Origin: an uncultured Eubacteriales bacterium
GTDB lineage: Bacteria; Bacillota; Clostridia; Oscillospirales; Oscillospiraceae
DNA length: 64,000 nucleotides
Direction of reading: 5' to 3'
Assembly (NCBI GenBank): GCA_900319695.1
Contig: ONPN01000008.1
Span: 1 to 64,000, forward strand
The number at the start of each line of letters is the position of its first letter. Within the stretch, counting starts at the first letter, position 1. The notes below the pieces were generated by a model that was given only the letters and a program-made list of their open reading frames with translations, ran no database searches and was not told the origin of the DNA. Both the position numbers and the translations under genes were made by a program. Shown here in pieces: positions 24,398 to 33,251 of the stretch.

Positions 24398-24590
24398 AGT
24401 TTGGAGAGTGGAGAGTGAAGTGTGGAGTGTGGAGTGTGGAGTTATGGTGTGCCTGCGGCACATATTTTAAATGTCATTCTGAGCGTTAGCGAAGAATCTA
24501 AGCTCCGTACCGATTCCAATGTAAAGATCCTTCGCTGACGCGAAGCCATGACAGTCTTTAACTCCACACTCCACTCTCCACACTCCACTC
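24398..24590. repeat. TGGAGAG palindromic repeat, copy R2, with a nested second repeat
   Basis: Arms AGTTTGGAGAGTGGAGAG... and ...ACTCCACTCTCCACACTCCACTC enclose a second inverted element (GTCATTCTGAGCGTTAGCGAAG at 24473-24494 in pieces, and its partner AGATCCTTCGCTGACGCGAAG to about 24545). It ends 5 bases before the spoIIGA stop codon, so it separates spoIIGA from sigE inside one operon. Confidence 0.85.
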
Positions 24591-24594
24591 TGTT

Positions 24595-25401
24595 TCAAAC
24601 GATTCCCTCAAACCCGTCGCCGCTTGCGGCTGCACTGACCGCGCAGAGCAGGTCGTCCCGCTTCTTTCCGTCAACGCGCACCGTGTCGGGACGAAAGGCG
24701 GCAAGCAGAGTCGGACCCGCGACGCTGCCGCAGCTTAACAGGCGAAAGCGCCCGCGCAGCTCCGACAGCCGCCCCGCCTGCGACACCAGCTCCACCGCGT
24801 CGGAAAGCTCCGGCAGCGCTTCCCGCCCCGGAAAAAGCGGGCGCAGGGCTGCGGGCGAGGCCAGCATCACCGCGTCGCCGGTGACGGGGTCGCGCAGGCA
24901 GTTGCCGCTGTCTTCCAGAACGGTGAAGGCGGTCTCTTTGCCGTTGAACGTGAGTACAGCTTCAACAAGGTGCTCCCGCGCGCGCCGCTGTCGGGTGCGG
25001 GACAGCAGCGTCAGCACGGCGTAGCTGCCGAGAAACACGGCGGCCAATAGCTTGAGGTCCGGCGCGGGCATGCTCCCGCCGCGCAGAGCCACGGCCCAGG
25101 CCGCGCCCCCGAAGCTCGCGGACACGGCGAGGAAGGCCCCGAGACAGCGGAAAAGCCGCTCCTCTCCCCCGAAGGCGACAAGGCCCATGATCCCCGCGGC
25201 GCAGAGCTCCACCAGCGGGTGGGCCAGCCACGCAAGCCCCGGCAGGAACACCGCCACCGCGTAGGCCCCGCCGAGCGCTGCCGCCGCGAGGTAGCGCCCG
25301 CGCCGGAGCTTCAGCGAGCAAAAGCGCGCCGTCACAAGGCAGAGCAGATAGTCGGTAAACACGCTCAGGGCAAAGAGCACATCGGCGTAGATCACATTCA
25401 T
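24595..25401 (-). CDS. spoIIGA: SpoIIGA, sigma-E processing peptidase
   Basis: 268 residues. Membrane aspartic protease that cleaves pro-sigma-E at the septum. About five N-terminal hydrophobic segments (MNVIYADVLFALSVFTDYLL onward), then a cytoplasmic protease domain with the active-site Asp in VLEDSGNCLRDP. Start ATG 25401 gives the normal SpoIIGA N-terminus; the frame extends to 25440 without a better site. Activation in other species needs SpoIIR, not seen here. Repeat R2 lies between it and sigE. Confidence 0.93.
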   Translation of the reverse strand: MNVIYADVLFALSVFTDYLLCLVTARFCSLKLRRGRYLAAAALGGAYAVAVFLPGLAWLAHPLVELCAAGIMGLVAFGGEERLFRCLGAFLAVSASFGGAAWAVALRGGSMPAPDLKLLAAVFLGSYAVLTLLSRTRQRRAREHLVEAVLTFNGKETAFTVLEDSGNCLRDPVTGDAVMLASPAALRPLFPGREALPELSDAVELVSQAGRLSELRGRFRLLSCGSVAGPTLLAAFRPDTVRVDGKKRDDLLCAVSAAASGDGFEGIV

Positions 25402-25467
25402 GCGCCCATGATAGCACGGGCACGCCGCGCTTTCTGTCATTCCGGGCGCGGGGGAAGAAAGTTATAA

Positions 25468-25496
25468 TTGTCAAAAGCGTGAAGCTGTGGTAAAAT
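25468..25496 (+). promoter_or_regulatory. Promoter of the EamA transporter gene
   Basis: TTGTCA (25468-25473), 17 bases, TAAAAT (25491-25496). Confidence 0.65.
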
Positions 25497-25561
25497 CTTT
25501 TGAGGCATTGTCTGAACGCTTTGGGCGGACAGTGTACAGATAAGAAAGAGGACATTATCTC

Positions 25562-26473
25562 ATGTGGTTTACCTTCGCAATCATCGCGCTTCTCTGTTGG
25601 AGCGGTTCTGACCTGTTTTCCAAGATCGGCTGTCAGGACGCCTCCGACAAGTACAGTCATCTCAAGATGGTCATGGCGGTCGGCGTCGTGATGGGCCTGC
25701 ACGCGGCGTATGAGATTTTCTTCAACGGCGTCGAAATGAGCTGGAACGTCATCTGGACCTACCTGCCCGTCTCCCTGCTCTATATTCTGTCGATGGCCAT
25801 CGGCTACCTTGGACTGCGCTATATCGAGCTTTCGATCTCCTCCCCCATCTGCAACAGCTCCGGCGCGATCGTCGCGATCCTGACCTTTATCACCGCCGGC
25901 ATCAGCGAAGACCTGCCCCCCATCGCGCTCGTCGCCGTGGCCTTTGTCGCCATTGGCGTCATCGCCCTCGGTTTTGTCGAATCCCATGAGGACGAGGAGC
26001 TCCGCCGCGCCCGTCAGGACGCCTCCAACCACCACTACGCCAAGAGCTGGATCGCCCTCGCGATCCCCGTCGTCTATTGCCTGCTCGACGCGCTGGGCAC
26101 CTTCGCCGACAGCCGCGTGCTCGAGGTGCTGGATGAGGACAGCGCCAACTGTGCCTATGAGCTGACTTTCCTGTTTGTCGGCGTCCTCTGCGCGATCTAT
26201 GTGCTGGGTATCAAGAAGCAGAAGCTCGTGCCCAAGATGGAGGCCCCCAAGTACATCGGTGCGGTGTGCGAAACCATCGGACAGTTTTTCTATATCTACG
26301 CCCTTGCTGATTCTGAGCATGTGGCTTTCTCCGCGCCCATCATCTCCAGCTACTGTGTGGCAAGCGTTTTGTGGAGCCGCCTTTTCCTCAAGGAAAAGCT
26401 CTCCTGGAAGCACTATCTCAGCATTGCAGTCGTCATCTGCGGCATCGTGATTTTGGGTTATCTGGATATCTGA
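25562..26473 (+). CDS. EamA/DMT-superfamily transporter
   Basis: 303 residues with about ten membrane helices in two EamA halves, separated by a hydrophilic loop VESHEDEELRRARQDASNHH. It begins MWFTFAIIALLCWSGSDLFSK. DMT carriers move metabolites such as amino acids or nucleotides; the substrate cannot be read from sequence. The ATG follows AAAGAGG. Monocistronic, followed by repeat P1. Confidence 0.9.
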   Translation: MWFTFAIIALLCWSGSDLFSKIGCQDASDKYSHLKMVMAVGVVMGLHAAYEIFFNGVEMSWNVIWTYLPVSLLYILSMAIGYLGLRYIELSISSPICNSSGAIVAILTFITAGISEDLPPIALVAVAFVAIGVIALGFVESHEDEELRRARQDASNHHYAKSWIALAIPVVYCLLDALGTFADSRVLEVLDEDSANCAYELTFLFVGVLCAIYVLGIKKQKLVPKMEAPKYIGAVCETIGQFFYIYALADSEHVAFSAPIISSYCVASVLWSRLFLKEKLSWKHYLSIAVVICGIVILGYLDI

Positions 26474-26476
26474 CAT

Positions 26477-26587
26477 GCCTCTCCTGCAAGGGGAGGTGGT
26501 TTTGGACCGCTTGCGGTTCAAAATCGGAGGGGTTACCCCTCAGTCACCGGTGTGCGCACCGGTGACAGCTCCCCTTTCAGGGGAGCC
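26477..26587. repeat. Palindromic repeat, CTCCCCT family, copy P1
   Basis: Begins GCCTCTCCTGCAAGGGGAGG, ends AGCTCCCCTTTCAGGGGAGCC, with inner stems CGGAGGGGTTACCCCTCAG and CACCGGTGTGCGCACCGGTG. Copies at 27317-27427 (opposite orientation) and 32036-32141. Confidence 0.85.
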
Positions 26588-26607
26588 AATAAGGAAGGAG
26601 ATTTGAA

Positions 26608-27312
26608 ATGAAATTCAAGCGCGTTTTGATCAAGATCAGCGGCGAGGCGCTCGCCGGAGGCAAGAAGACCGGTTATGACTTTGACCTCATCTCCGAGGTC
26701 TGCGCTGTGCTCAAGCAGGCCGCGGACCAGGGAGCGCAGATCGGCGTCGTCATCGGCGGCGGCAACTTCTGGCGCGGCGTCAAGGACGGCGCCGGAAAGG
26801 TCGAGCGCGTGAGCGCCGACCGCATGGGCATGCTTGCCACCTGCATGAACTGCCTTGCGGTGTGCGACGTGCTGCGTCAGCTCGGCGCGAAGGCTCGGGT
26901 CATGACCGCCGTGGACATCATGGGCGTGGGTGAGCGCTACGATACCCGCCGCGCCATCGAGTATCTCGAGGCCGGGGAGATCGTGCTCTTTGCGGGCGGC
27001 AGCGGCCTGCCCTTCTTCTCCACCGATACGGCGGCAGCCCTGCGCGCGGCGGAGATTCACGCCGACGCGATCCTGCTCGCCAAGAACATCGACGGCGTGT
27101 ACGACGACGACCCCCGCAAGAACGCCAATGCCGTGAAGTTTGACCGTATCAGCTACGGCGAGGTGCTCGCCCGCCGTCTCGCGGTCATGGACACCACCGC
27201 CACCGCCATCGCCATGGAGAACAGCATCCCCGCCGCGGTCTTCGCGCTGGCAAATCCCGTCAACATCCTGCGCGTGCTGGACGGCGAAAACGTGGGCACC
27301 ATTGTAGAGTGA
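26608..27312 (+). CDS. pyrH: Uridylate kinase
   Basis: UMP to UDP, hexameric bacterial enzyme. 234 residues. KRVLIKISGEALAG at the N-terminus, GVVIGGGNFWRG, ADRMGMLATCMN and FFSTDTAAALRAAEI are all conserved. ATG after AAGGAAGGAG. First of the pyrH-frr-uppS-dxr-rseP-ispG-polC cluster. Confidence 0.98.
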   Translation: MKFKRVLIKISGEALAGGKKTGYDFDLISEVCAVLKQAADQGAQIGVVIGGGNFWRGVKDGAGKVERVSADRMGMLATCMNCLAVCDVLRQLGAKARVMTAVDIMGVGERYDTRRAIEYLEAGEIVLFAGGSGLPFFSTDTAAALRAAEIHADAILLAKNIDGVYDDDPRKNANAVKFDRISYGEVLARRLAVMDTTATAIAMENSIPAAVFALANPVNILRVLDGENVGTIVE

Positions 27313-27316
27313 TTAC

Positions 27317-27427
27317 GGCTCCCCTTAATGGGGAACTGCCGCGGCGCTTTGCGCCGTGACTGAGGGGGACCCCTCCGTCACAGCCTCGCGTGGGATCGGC
27401 TGTGACACCTCCCCTTGCAGGGGAGGC
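27317..27427. repeat. Palindromic repeat, CTCCCCT family, copy P2
   Basis: GGCTCCCCTTAATGGGGA ... CTGAGGGGGACCCCTCCG ... CTCCCCTTGCAGGGGAGGC; inverted relative to P1 and P3. Fills most of the pyrH-frr spacer. Confidence 0.85.
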
Positions 27428-27476
27428 AAAACGGAGTGTAACTATTTTTACTATAAATCATAACGGAGGTACGAAC

Positions 27477-28028
27477 ATGTCTGACTATCCCGAAATCGAA
27501 CGCAAGATGCAGAAGACCTGCGACGCGCTCACATCCGACCTCGCCGCGATCCGCGCGGGCCGCGCCAACACCGCCGTCCTCAACCCGATCACCGTCAGCT
27601 ACTACGGCGTCGATACGCCGCTCATGCAGGTGGCGTCCGTCTCCACGCCCGACCCCCGTTCCCTGCTGATCCAGCCCTGGGACGGCAGCCTGCTCAAGGC
27701 CATTGAAAAGGCGATCCTGGCCTCCGATCTCGGCATCAACCCGCAGAACGACGGCCGCGCCATCCGCCTGGTCTTCCCGCCCCTGACTGAGGAGCGCCGC
27801 AAGGATCTGGTCAAGCAGACCCGCAAGTACGGTGAGACCTCCAAGGTCGCCATCCGCAACATCCGCCGCGACGCGGTTGAGAAGATGAAGAAACAGCAGA
27901 AAGCCTCCGAGATCACCGAGGACGACTACAAGATTGCCGAGAAGGACATCCAGAAGTTGACCGACGACTATATCAAGGAGATCGACAAGATCTGCGACAA
28001 GAAGGAAAAGGAACTGACAGAGATTTAA
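27477..28028 (+). CDS. frr: Ribosome recycling factor
   Basis: 183 residues. Splits post-termination ribosomes with EF-G. MSDYPEIERKMQKTCDALTS, IRAGRANTAVLNPI and YGVDTPLMQVASVS are typical, with a three-helix-bundle C-terminal half (VAIRNIRRDAVEKMKKQQK). ATG 27477 follows ACGGAGG; the upstream in-frame extension lies in repeat P2 and is rejected. One base separates it from uppS. Confidence 0.98.
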   Translation: MSDYPEIERKMQKTCDALTSDLAAIRAGRANTAVLNPITVSYYGVDTPLMQVASVSTPDPRSLLIQPWDGSLLKAIEKAILASDLGINPQNDGRAIRLVFPPLTEERRKDLVKQTRKYGETSKVAIRNIRRDAVEKMKKQQKASEITEDDYKIAEKDIQKLTDDYIKEIDKICDKKEKELTEI

Positions 28029-28029
28029 T

Positions 28030-28770
28030 ATGTCTATCAACAATCAGGCGGGGGAGCGGGACAAGACCCGCGTTCCCCGCCATATTGCCATTATTCTCGA
28101 CGGCAACGGCCGCTGGGCCAAGAAGCGCGGTCTGCCACGGACCGCGGGCCACGCCGTCGGCGCGGAGACCTTCCGCAAAATCGCGACCTACTGCCGCGAT
28201 ATTGGGGTGGACTACCTGACGGTCTACGCCTTTTCCACCGAGAACTGGAAGCGGCCCGAGGGCGAAGTCAGCACGATCATGAAGCTGCTGCGCAAGTATT
28301 TGCAGGAGGCCATCGACACCATGGAGCGGGACCACATCCGCATGAAGGTTCTGGGCGAGCTCGAGGGGCTGAGTCCGGAGCTGCGGGAGATGGTCGCACG
28401 CACCGATGAAATCTCCCGGCGCTACGAGGGCTTTCAGGCCAACATCTGCCTCAACTACGGCGGGCGGGACGAGATCCTGCACGCCGCGCGCCGCTATGCG
28501 AAGGATTACGCGGCGGGGAAAGCGGACGACTCGCTCACGGAGGAGGGCTTCGGCAACTACCTCTACTCGGCGGGCATTCCCGACCCCGACCTTCTGATCC
28601 GTCCCGGCGGGGAACAGCGCATTTCCAACTTTCTGCTGTGGCAGTGCGCCTATGCGGAGTTTTATTTTACGGACGTACTCTGGCCGGACTTTGGCCCGAA
28701 GGAGCTGGACAGGGCCATTGAGGTCTTCAACAGCCGTGACAGGCGCTACGGCGGGGTCAAAAACCCGTAG
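28030..28770 (+). CDS. uppS: Undecaprenyl diphosphate synthase (isoprenyl transferase)
   Basis: 246 residues. Makes the C55 carrier for wall synthesis from FPP and IPP. The catalytic P-loop-like motif reads HIAIILDGNGRWAKKRG, with AFSTENWKRP and the C-terminal DLLIRPGGEQRISNFLLWQ. Starts one base after the frr stop. In most Firmicutes the next gene is cdsA; here it is alkD. Confidence 0.97.
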   Translation: MSINNQAGERDKTRVPRHIAIILDGNGRWAKKRGLPRTAGHAVGAETFRKIATYCRDIGVDYLTVYAFSTENWKRPEGEVSTIMKLLRKYLQEAIDTMERDHIRMKVLGELEGLSPELREMVARTDEISRRYEGFQANICLNYGGRDEILHAARRYAKDYAAGKADDSLTEEGFGNYLYSAGIPDPDLLIRPGGEQRISNFLLWQCAYAEFYFTDVLWPDFGPKELDRAIEVFNSRDRRYGGVKNP

Positions 28771-28795
28771 GGGCCGACGCCGCACATGATACGAG

Positions 28796-28815
28796 CGTGG
28801 AGTGTGGAGTTATGG
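28796..28815 (+). repeat. TGGAGAG repeat half-copy R3 carrying the alkD start
   Basis: CGTGGAGTGTGGAGTTATGG matches the inner left arm of copies R1 and R2 (TGTGGAGTTATGG). The GGAG acts as ribosome site and the ATG in TTATGG is the alkD start codon. Confidence 0.65.
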
Positions 28816-29513
28816 TCGATTTGAATATTTGTGATCGTCTCTTTGCCCTGCGCGATGAGGCTTACGGCGATTTTACCGCGAAGCTGGTGCCAAATATCCC
28901 TCGGGAACGGATCATCGGTGTGCGCACACCGGCACTGCGCTCGCTTGCGAAGGAGCTCTCCGGCACGGCGGAGGCGTCGGCTTTTCTCGCCGCGCTGCCG
29001 CATGGCTATCTTGAGGAAAACCACCTACACGGGTTTTTGATTGAGCGTATTCGGGACTACGGCGCCTGTATTGAAGCGCTGGACGCCTTTCTGCCCTGTG
29101 TCGACAACTGGGCGACCTGCGACTGTATCGGCCCCGCGTGCTTTAAAAAGAATCACGCTCGGCTGGTTGCGGATGTCCGCCGCTGGCTGGACAGCGAGCA
29201 GCTGTATACGAAGCGCTTTGCGATCCGTATGCTGATGAATCACTTTCTGGACGAGGATTTCCGCCCCGAATATCCGGATTGGGTCGCAGTCATTCAGAGT
29301 GAGGAATACTATCTGCGCATGATGCAGGCCTGGTATTTTGCCACGGCGCTTGCCAAGCAGTATGAAGCGGCCTTGCCCTATCTTGAGGAAAAACGCCTCG
29401 AGCCCTGGACCCACAACAAGGCCATCCAGAAAGCCGTCGAGAGCTACCGCGTCAGCGACGGCCAAAAGGCGTATCTCAAAACGCTGAAAATCAGAGAGAA
29501 AAGGGAAGGATAA
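28812..29513 (+). CDS. alkD: DNA alkylation repair protein (AlkD-like HEAT-repeat glycosylase)
   Basis: 233 residues, alpha-helical HEAT-like repeats. Motifs: IIGVRTPALRSLAKEL, ENHLHGFLIE, VDNWATCD (the conserved WxxxD of the AlkD lesion-binding cleft) and FAIRMLMNHFLD. AlkD removes bulky or cationic N3/N7 alkyl bases. ATG 28812 after GGAG inside a repeat half-copy. It occupies the position usually held by cdsA between uppS and dxr. Confidence 0.9.
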   Translation: MVDLNICDRLFALRDEAYGDFTAKLVPNIPRERIIGVRTPALRSLAKELSGTAEASAFLAALPHGYLEENHLHGFLIERIRDYGACIEALDAFLPCVDNWATCDCIGPACFKKNHARLVADVRRWLDSEQLYTKRFAIRMLMNHFLDEDFRPEYPDWVAVIQSEEYYLRMMQAWYFATALAKQYEAALPYLEEKRLEPWTHNKAIQKAVESYRVSDGQKAYLKTLKIREKREG

Positions 29514-29630
29514 AAGCGGCGGCGCGGCTTTTGTTCCGCCGCAAGTCGACCCCATATTTTTTCCCCGCTCTGCGCTTTCATAATCCCCTCGCAATCTGCG
29601 TACATTAAAGAAACAAAGAAGGTGTATTAC

Positions 29631-30773
29631 ATGGTCAACGCCATTTCTATTCTGGGCTGCACCGGGTCCATCGGACGGCAGACCGTCGCGGCGGCGGAGC
29701 ATATCGGCCTGCGCGTCGCGGCCCTCACCGCCCAGCGGCAGATCGGCCTTTTGGAGGAACAGACCCGCCGCTTGAAACCCGCGTTTGTCGCGGTCTTTGA
29801 CGAGGAGGCGGCAAAGCAGTTTAAAATCGCCGTCGCCGATTTGGACGTGCGCGTGGGCTCCGGGCTCCAAGGTCTGATCGAGGCCGCGACATATGCGGAG
29901 AGCGACTGCGTCGTGACCGCCGTCTCCGGCGCGATCGGGCTCAAGCCGACCCTCGCCGCCATCGACGAGAGAAAGCGCATCGCCCTGGCCAACAAGGAGA
30001 CCCTCGTCTGTGCGGGCGAGCTGGTCATGGCCCGCGCGAAGGAGAAGGGCGCGGAGATCATCCCCGTCGACTCCGAGCACTCCGCCATCTTTCAGTGCCT
30101 CATGGGCCGCAAGCCCGGCGAGCTGCACAAGATCCTGCTGACCGGCTCCGGCGGCCCGTTCCGCGGCAAGGCGCGCGCGGAGCTCGAGGACGTGACGCCC
30201 GAGCAGGCTGTCGCCCACCCGAACTGGAATATGGGCGCCAAGATCTCGGTCGACAGCGCCACGATGATGAACAAGGGCCTGGAGTTTGTGGAGGCCATGC
30301 ACCTCTTCGGCGTGACCCCCGACGACATCACCGTCGTCATCCACCCGCAGAGCGTCATCCACTCGATGGTGGAGCTTGTGGACGGCACCGTGATCGCCCA
30401 GCTCGGCGTGCCGGACATGGGGCTTCCCATCCAGCTCGCCCTGAGCTACCCCGAGCGCAAGCCCTCCCCCTTTGAGCATCTGGACTTCTATAAGCTGCGC
30501 GACCTCACGTTTGAGGCCCCGGACTATGAGAAGACGCCCTGCCTCAAGCTCGCCATGGACTGCGCGCGCACCGGCGGCACCGCCGCCTGTGTCATGTCGG
30601 CGGCAAACGAGGTCGCTGTCCACAAGTTCCTGCGCCGCGAGCTGGGGTATAACCGCATTTACGACGCGGCGGCGGGCGCGGTTGCGGCTGTCGGCGTTGT
30701 GCAGCACCCCGACCTTGACACCATCCTGGCCGCCGATCAGGCCGGCAGAATCTATGTAAACGAGAAGTTTTGA
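29631..30773 (+). CDS. dxr: 1-Deoxy-D-xylulose-5-phosphate reductoisomerase
   Basis: 380 residues. Converts DXP to MEP with NADPH. NADPH-binding ISILGCTGSIGRQT, LANKETLVCAGELV, metal-site DSEHSAIFQ, NWNMGAKISVDSATMMNKGL and HPQSVIHSMVE. ATG 29631 after GAAGGTG; an ATG three codons upstream overlaps the site. Separated from alkD by about 115 bases with no clear terminator. Confidence 0.98.
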   Translation: MVNAISILGCTGSIGRQTVAAAEHIGLRVAALTAQRQIGLLEEQTRRLKPAFVAVFDEEAAKQFKIAVADLDVRVGSGLQGLIEAATYAESDCVVTAVSGAIGLKPTLAAIDERKRIALANKETLVCAGELVMARAKEKGAEIIPVDSEHSAIFQCLMGRKPGELHKILLTGSGGPFRGKARAELEDVTPEQAVAHPNWNMGAKISVDSATMMNKGLEFVEAMHLFGVTPDDITVVIHPQSVIHSMVELVDGTVIAQLGVPDMGLPIQLALSYPERKPSPFEHLDFYKLRDLTFEAPDYEKTPCLKLAMDCARTGGTAACVMSAANEVAVHKFLRRELGYNRIYDAAAGAVAAVGVVQHPDLDTILAADQAGRIYVNEKF

Positions 30774-30778
30774 TTTTA

Positions 30779-30950
30779 GTGTGGAGAGTGGAGAGTGAAG
30801 AGTGGAGTTAAGGAGTCGCTTCGCGATGATTCAAACAGGCTCCGCCTTTGAAACGCTCAGCTTGATGCAAGAAGGTATCAGATTGGATTATTTCAATCTG
30901 TCCCCGAAGGGGACACAATAACTCCACACTCCACTCTCCAAACTCCAAAC
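30779..30950. repeat. TGGAGAG palindromic repeat, copy R4
   Basis: Left arm GTGTGGAGAGTGGAGAGTG, right arm ACTCCACACTCCACTCTCC followed by AAACTCCAAAC. The interior has GTCGCTTCGCGAT and GTCCCCGAAGGGGACA hairpins, the latter shared with R5. Lies between dxr and rseP. Confidence 0.85.
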
Positions 30951-30972
30951 TTTTTCATTGGGAGATAATCGC

Positions 30973-32034
30973 ATGACCACTGCGCTCTATGCAATTCTCG
31001 GTATTCTGATCTTTGGCCTGCTCATCGGCATCCATGAATTTGGTCACTTCACCGCCGCCAAGCTCTTCGGCGTGAACGTGATGGAATTTTCTCTCGGCAT
31101 GGGGCCCGCCCTGTGGAAGAAGGAGGGCAAGGAGACCACCTATTCCCTGCGCCTGCTGCCCATCGGCGGTTACTGCGCCATGCTGGGCGAGGATGAGGCC
31201 GTCGACGATCCCCGGGCCTTTACCAGTCAGGCCCCCTGGAAGCGGGCGCTGATCCTGGCGGCGGGGGCCTTCATGAACTTTCTGCTGGGTCTCGTGATCA
31301 TCCTGATCCTCTACTCCTCGGCCTACGCTTTCCGCAATGCCGAGATCGTGGACTTCATGCCCGGCTGCCCCTACGAGAGCGAGGAGGGCCTGCACAAGGG
31401 CGACCGCTTTTACAAAATCGACGGCAAGCGCATTTACGCGCACTTCGACGTGGACGACTTTCTCGCCCAGGGCGACGGGGTCTACGACTTTGTGATGATC
31501 CGGGACGGAAAAAAGGTCACACTCAAGGATTTCCGCTTTGTCCCGGTGGAGTACGAGGGTGAGAGCCGGAAGATGTACGGCTTCTACATGGGCTATGACG
31601 AGGCGACGCCGGCAGTGACAGTTCGGTATGCGTGGAACACCTGCATGGAGTTTTCGCGCTGGGTCAAGCTGGGCCTGAGTGAGCTCATCCACGGCAAGGT
31701 CAAGGTGGAGGAGATGAGCGGCCCGGTCGGCATTGTCGATCTCATGGCCGAGACCGGCGAGCAGGCCGAGACCACCGGCGACGCGCTCTATAACATCTTT
31801 TACCTCGCCGCCTTTATTGCGGTGAATCTCGCCATTATGAATCTGCTGCCTCTTCCCGCCCTGGACGGCGGCCGCATCTTCTTCCTGCTGGTGACCTGGC
31901 TCATCGAGAGCGTGACGCGCCGAAAGCTCAATCCCAAATACGAGGGCTATATCCATGCGGCGGGCCTGGTCCTGCTGCTGGGCCTGATGGTCTTTATCAT
32001 GTTCCACGATATTGTGAGGATTTTTACAACATGA
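30973..32034 (+). CDS. rseP: RseP-type site-2 metalloprotease
   Basis: 353 residues, M50 family, cleaves transmembrane anti-sigma factors or signal remnants in the membrane. Zinc motif HEFGH in the first helix, a central PDZ domain (around EGLHKGDRFYKIDGK), and the third ligand motif NLLPLPALDGGRIF near the C-terminus. ATG 30973 follows GGGAG; the TTG at 30958 is at the edge of repeat R4. Confidence 0.96.
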   Translation: MTTALYAILGILIFGLLIGIHEFGHFTAAKLFGVNVMEFSLGMGPALWKKEGKETTYSLRLLPIGGYCAMLGEDEAVDDPRAFTSQAPWKRALILAAGAFMNFLLGLVIILILYSSAYAFRNAEIVDFMPGCPYESEEGLHKGDRFYKIDGKRIYAHFDVDDFLAQGDGVYDFVMIRDGKKVTLKDFRFVPVEYEGESRKMYGFYMGYDEATPAVTVRYAWNTCMEFSRWVKLGLSELIHGKVKVEEMSGPVGIVDLMAETGEQAETTGDALYNIFYLAAFIAVNLAIMNLLPLPALDGGRIFFLLVTWLIESVTRRKLNPKYEGYIHAAGLVLLLGLMVFIMFHDIVRIFTT

Positions 32035-32035
32035 T

Positions 32036-32141
32036 GCCTCCCCTGAAAGGGGAGGTGCCCCGGTTCACAAACCGGGGCGGAGGGGTAAACCCCTCAGTCA
32101 CCAGTGCAAGCGCTGGTGACAGCTCCCCTTTCAGGGGAGCC
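32036..32141. repeat. Palindromic repeat, CTCCCCT family, copy P3
   Basis: GCCTCCCCTGAAAGGGGAGG, inner stems CCCCGGTTCACAAACCGGGG, GGAGGGGTAAACCCCTC and CACCAGTGCAAGCGCTGGTG, ending AGCTCCCCTTTCAGGGGAGCC. Starts one base after the rseP stop. Confidence 0.87.
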
Positions 32142-32189
32142 ATTAATTCGTCCTCTGTCTTTCGACGGGGACGCATATGAGGTTTTACC

Positions 32190-33251
32190 ATGAAAGACAG
32201 AACCCAAACCAAACAGATTTGCGTCGGCACTCTGCCCGTCGGCGGGGGCGCGCCCGTGAGCGTGCAGACCATGTGCTCCACCAAGACCTGGGATGTGGAG
32301 GCTACAGTCAATCAGATCCGCGCTATGCAGGCCGCGGGGGCCGATATTGTGCGTATCGCCATCCCCGACATGGAGGCCGCGAAGGCCGTATCGGCCATCA
32401 AGGAGAAGGTCTCCGTCCCGCTGGTGGCGGATATTCACTTTGACTACCGCCTCGCCCTGGAGGCCGCCGCGCGCGGGATCGACAAGATCCGCATCAATCC
32501 CGGCAACATCGGCGGGGAGGAGAACGTCAAGGCCGTGGCCGACGCCTGCCGTGCACGTCACATCCCCATCCGCATCGGGGTCAACGCGGGCTCGCTTGAA
32601 AAGCGGCTTGTGGAGAAGTACGGCCACCCCTGCCCCGAGGCCATGGTCGAGAGCGCGCAGGGCCACGTCGCGCTGCTGAACAAGTTCGATTTTGACGACA
32701 TCTGCCTCTCGCTCAAGACCTCCTCCGTGCCGCTCACCATTGCAAGCTACCGTCTCGCCGCCGAGACCTTTGACTATCCCCTTCACCTCGGCGTCACCGA
32801 GACCGGCACCGAGTGGAACGGCACCATCCAGTCCGCCGTCGGCATCGGCACTCTTCTGTGCGAGGGCATCGGCGACACCATCCGCGTCTCCCTCACCGCC
32901 GACCCCGTGCGTGAGGTCTCGGCGGGTATCGCCATCCTCAAAGCCGCGGGGCTCCGTCCCGGCGGGGTGAAGTTTGTCTCCTGCCCCACCTGCGGGCGCA
33001 CGGAGATCGACCTCATCTCCCTCGCCTCCGAGGTTGAGGCGAGGGTCAAGGACATGCCGCGCGACATCACGGTGGCCGTGATGGGCTGCGTGGTCAATGG
33101 CCCCGGCGAGGCCAGAGAGGCCGACTACGGCATCGCGGGCGGCAAAGGCAAAGGGCTGCTGTTCAAGAAGGGCGTTGTCCTGGGCACATACCCCTATGAG
33201 GAGCTGTGCGACCGCCTCGTCGCCCTCATCGAAAGCGACGGAAAAGCATGA
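32190..33251 (+). CDS. ispG: 4-Hydroxy-3-methylbut-2-en-1-yl diphosphate synthase
   Basis: 353 residues. [4Fe-4S] enzyme converting MEcPP to HMBPP. PVSVQTMCSTKTWDVEAT, DIHFDYRLAL, KIRINPGNIGG and the cluster ligands CPTCGRTEID and MGCVVNGPGEA are present. Its stop overlaps the polC start (ATGA), so the two are coupled. Confidence 0.98.
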   Translation: MKDRTQTKQICVGTLPVGGGAPVSVQTMCSTKTWDVEATVNQIRAMQAAGADIVRIAIPDMEAAKAVSAIKEKVSVPLVADIHFDYRLALEAAARGIDKIRINPGNIGGEENVKAVADACRARHIPIRIGVNAGSLEKRLVEKYGHPCPEAMVESAQGHVALLNKFDFDDICLSLKTSSVPLTIASYRLAAETFDYPLHLGVTETGTEWNGTIQSAVGIGTLLCEGIGDTIRVSLTADPVREVSAGIAILKAAGLRPGGVKFVSCPTCGRTEIDLISLASEVEARVKDMPRDITVAVMGCVVNGPGEAREADYGIAGGKGKGLLFKKGVVLGTYPYEELCDRLVALIESDGKA

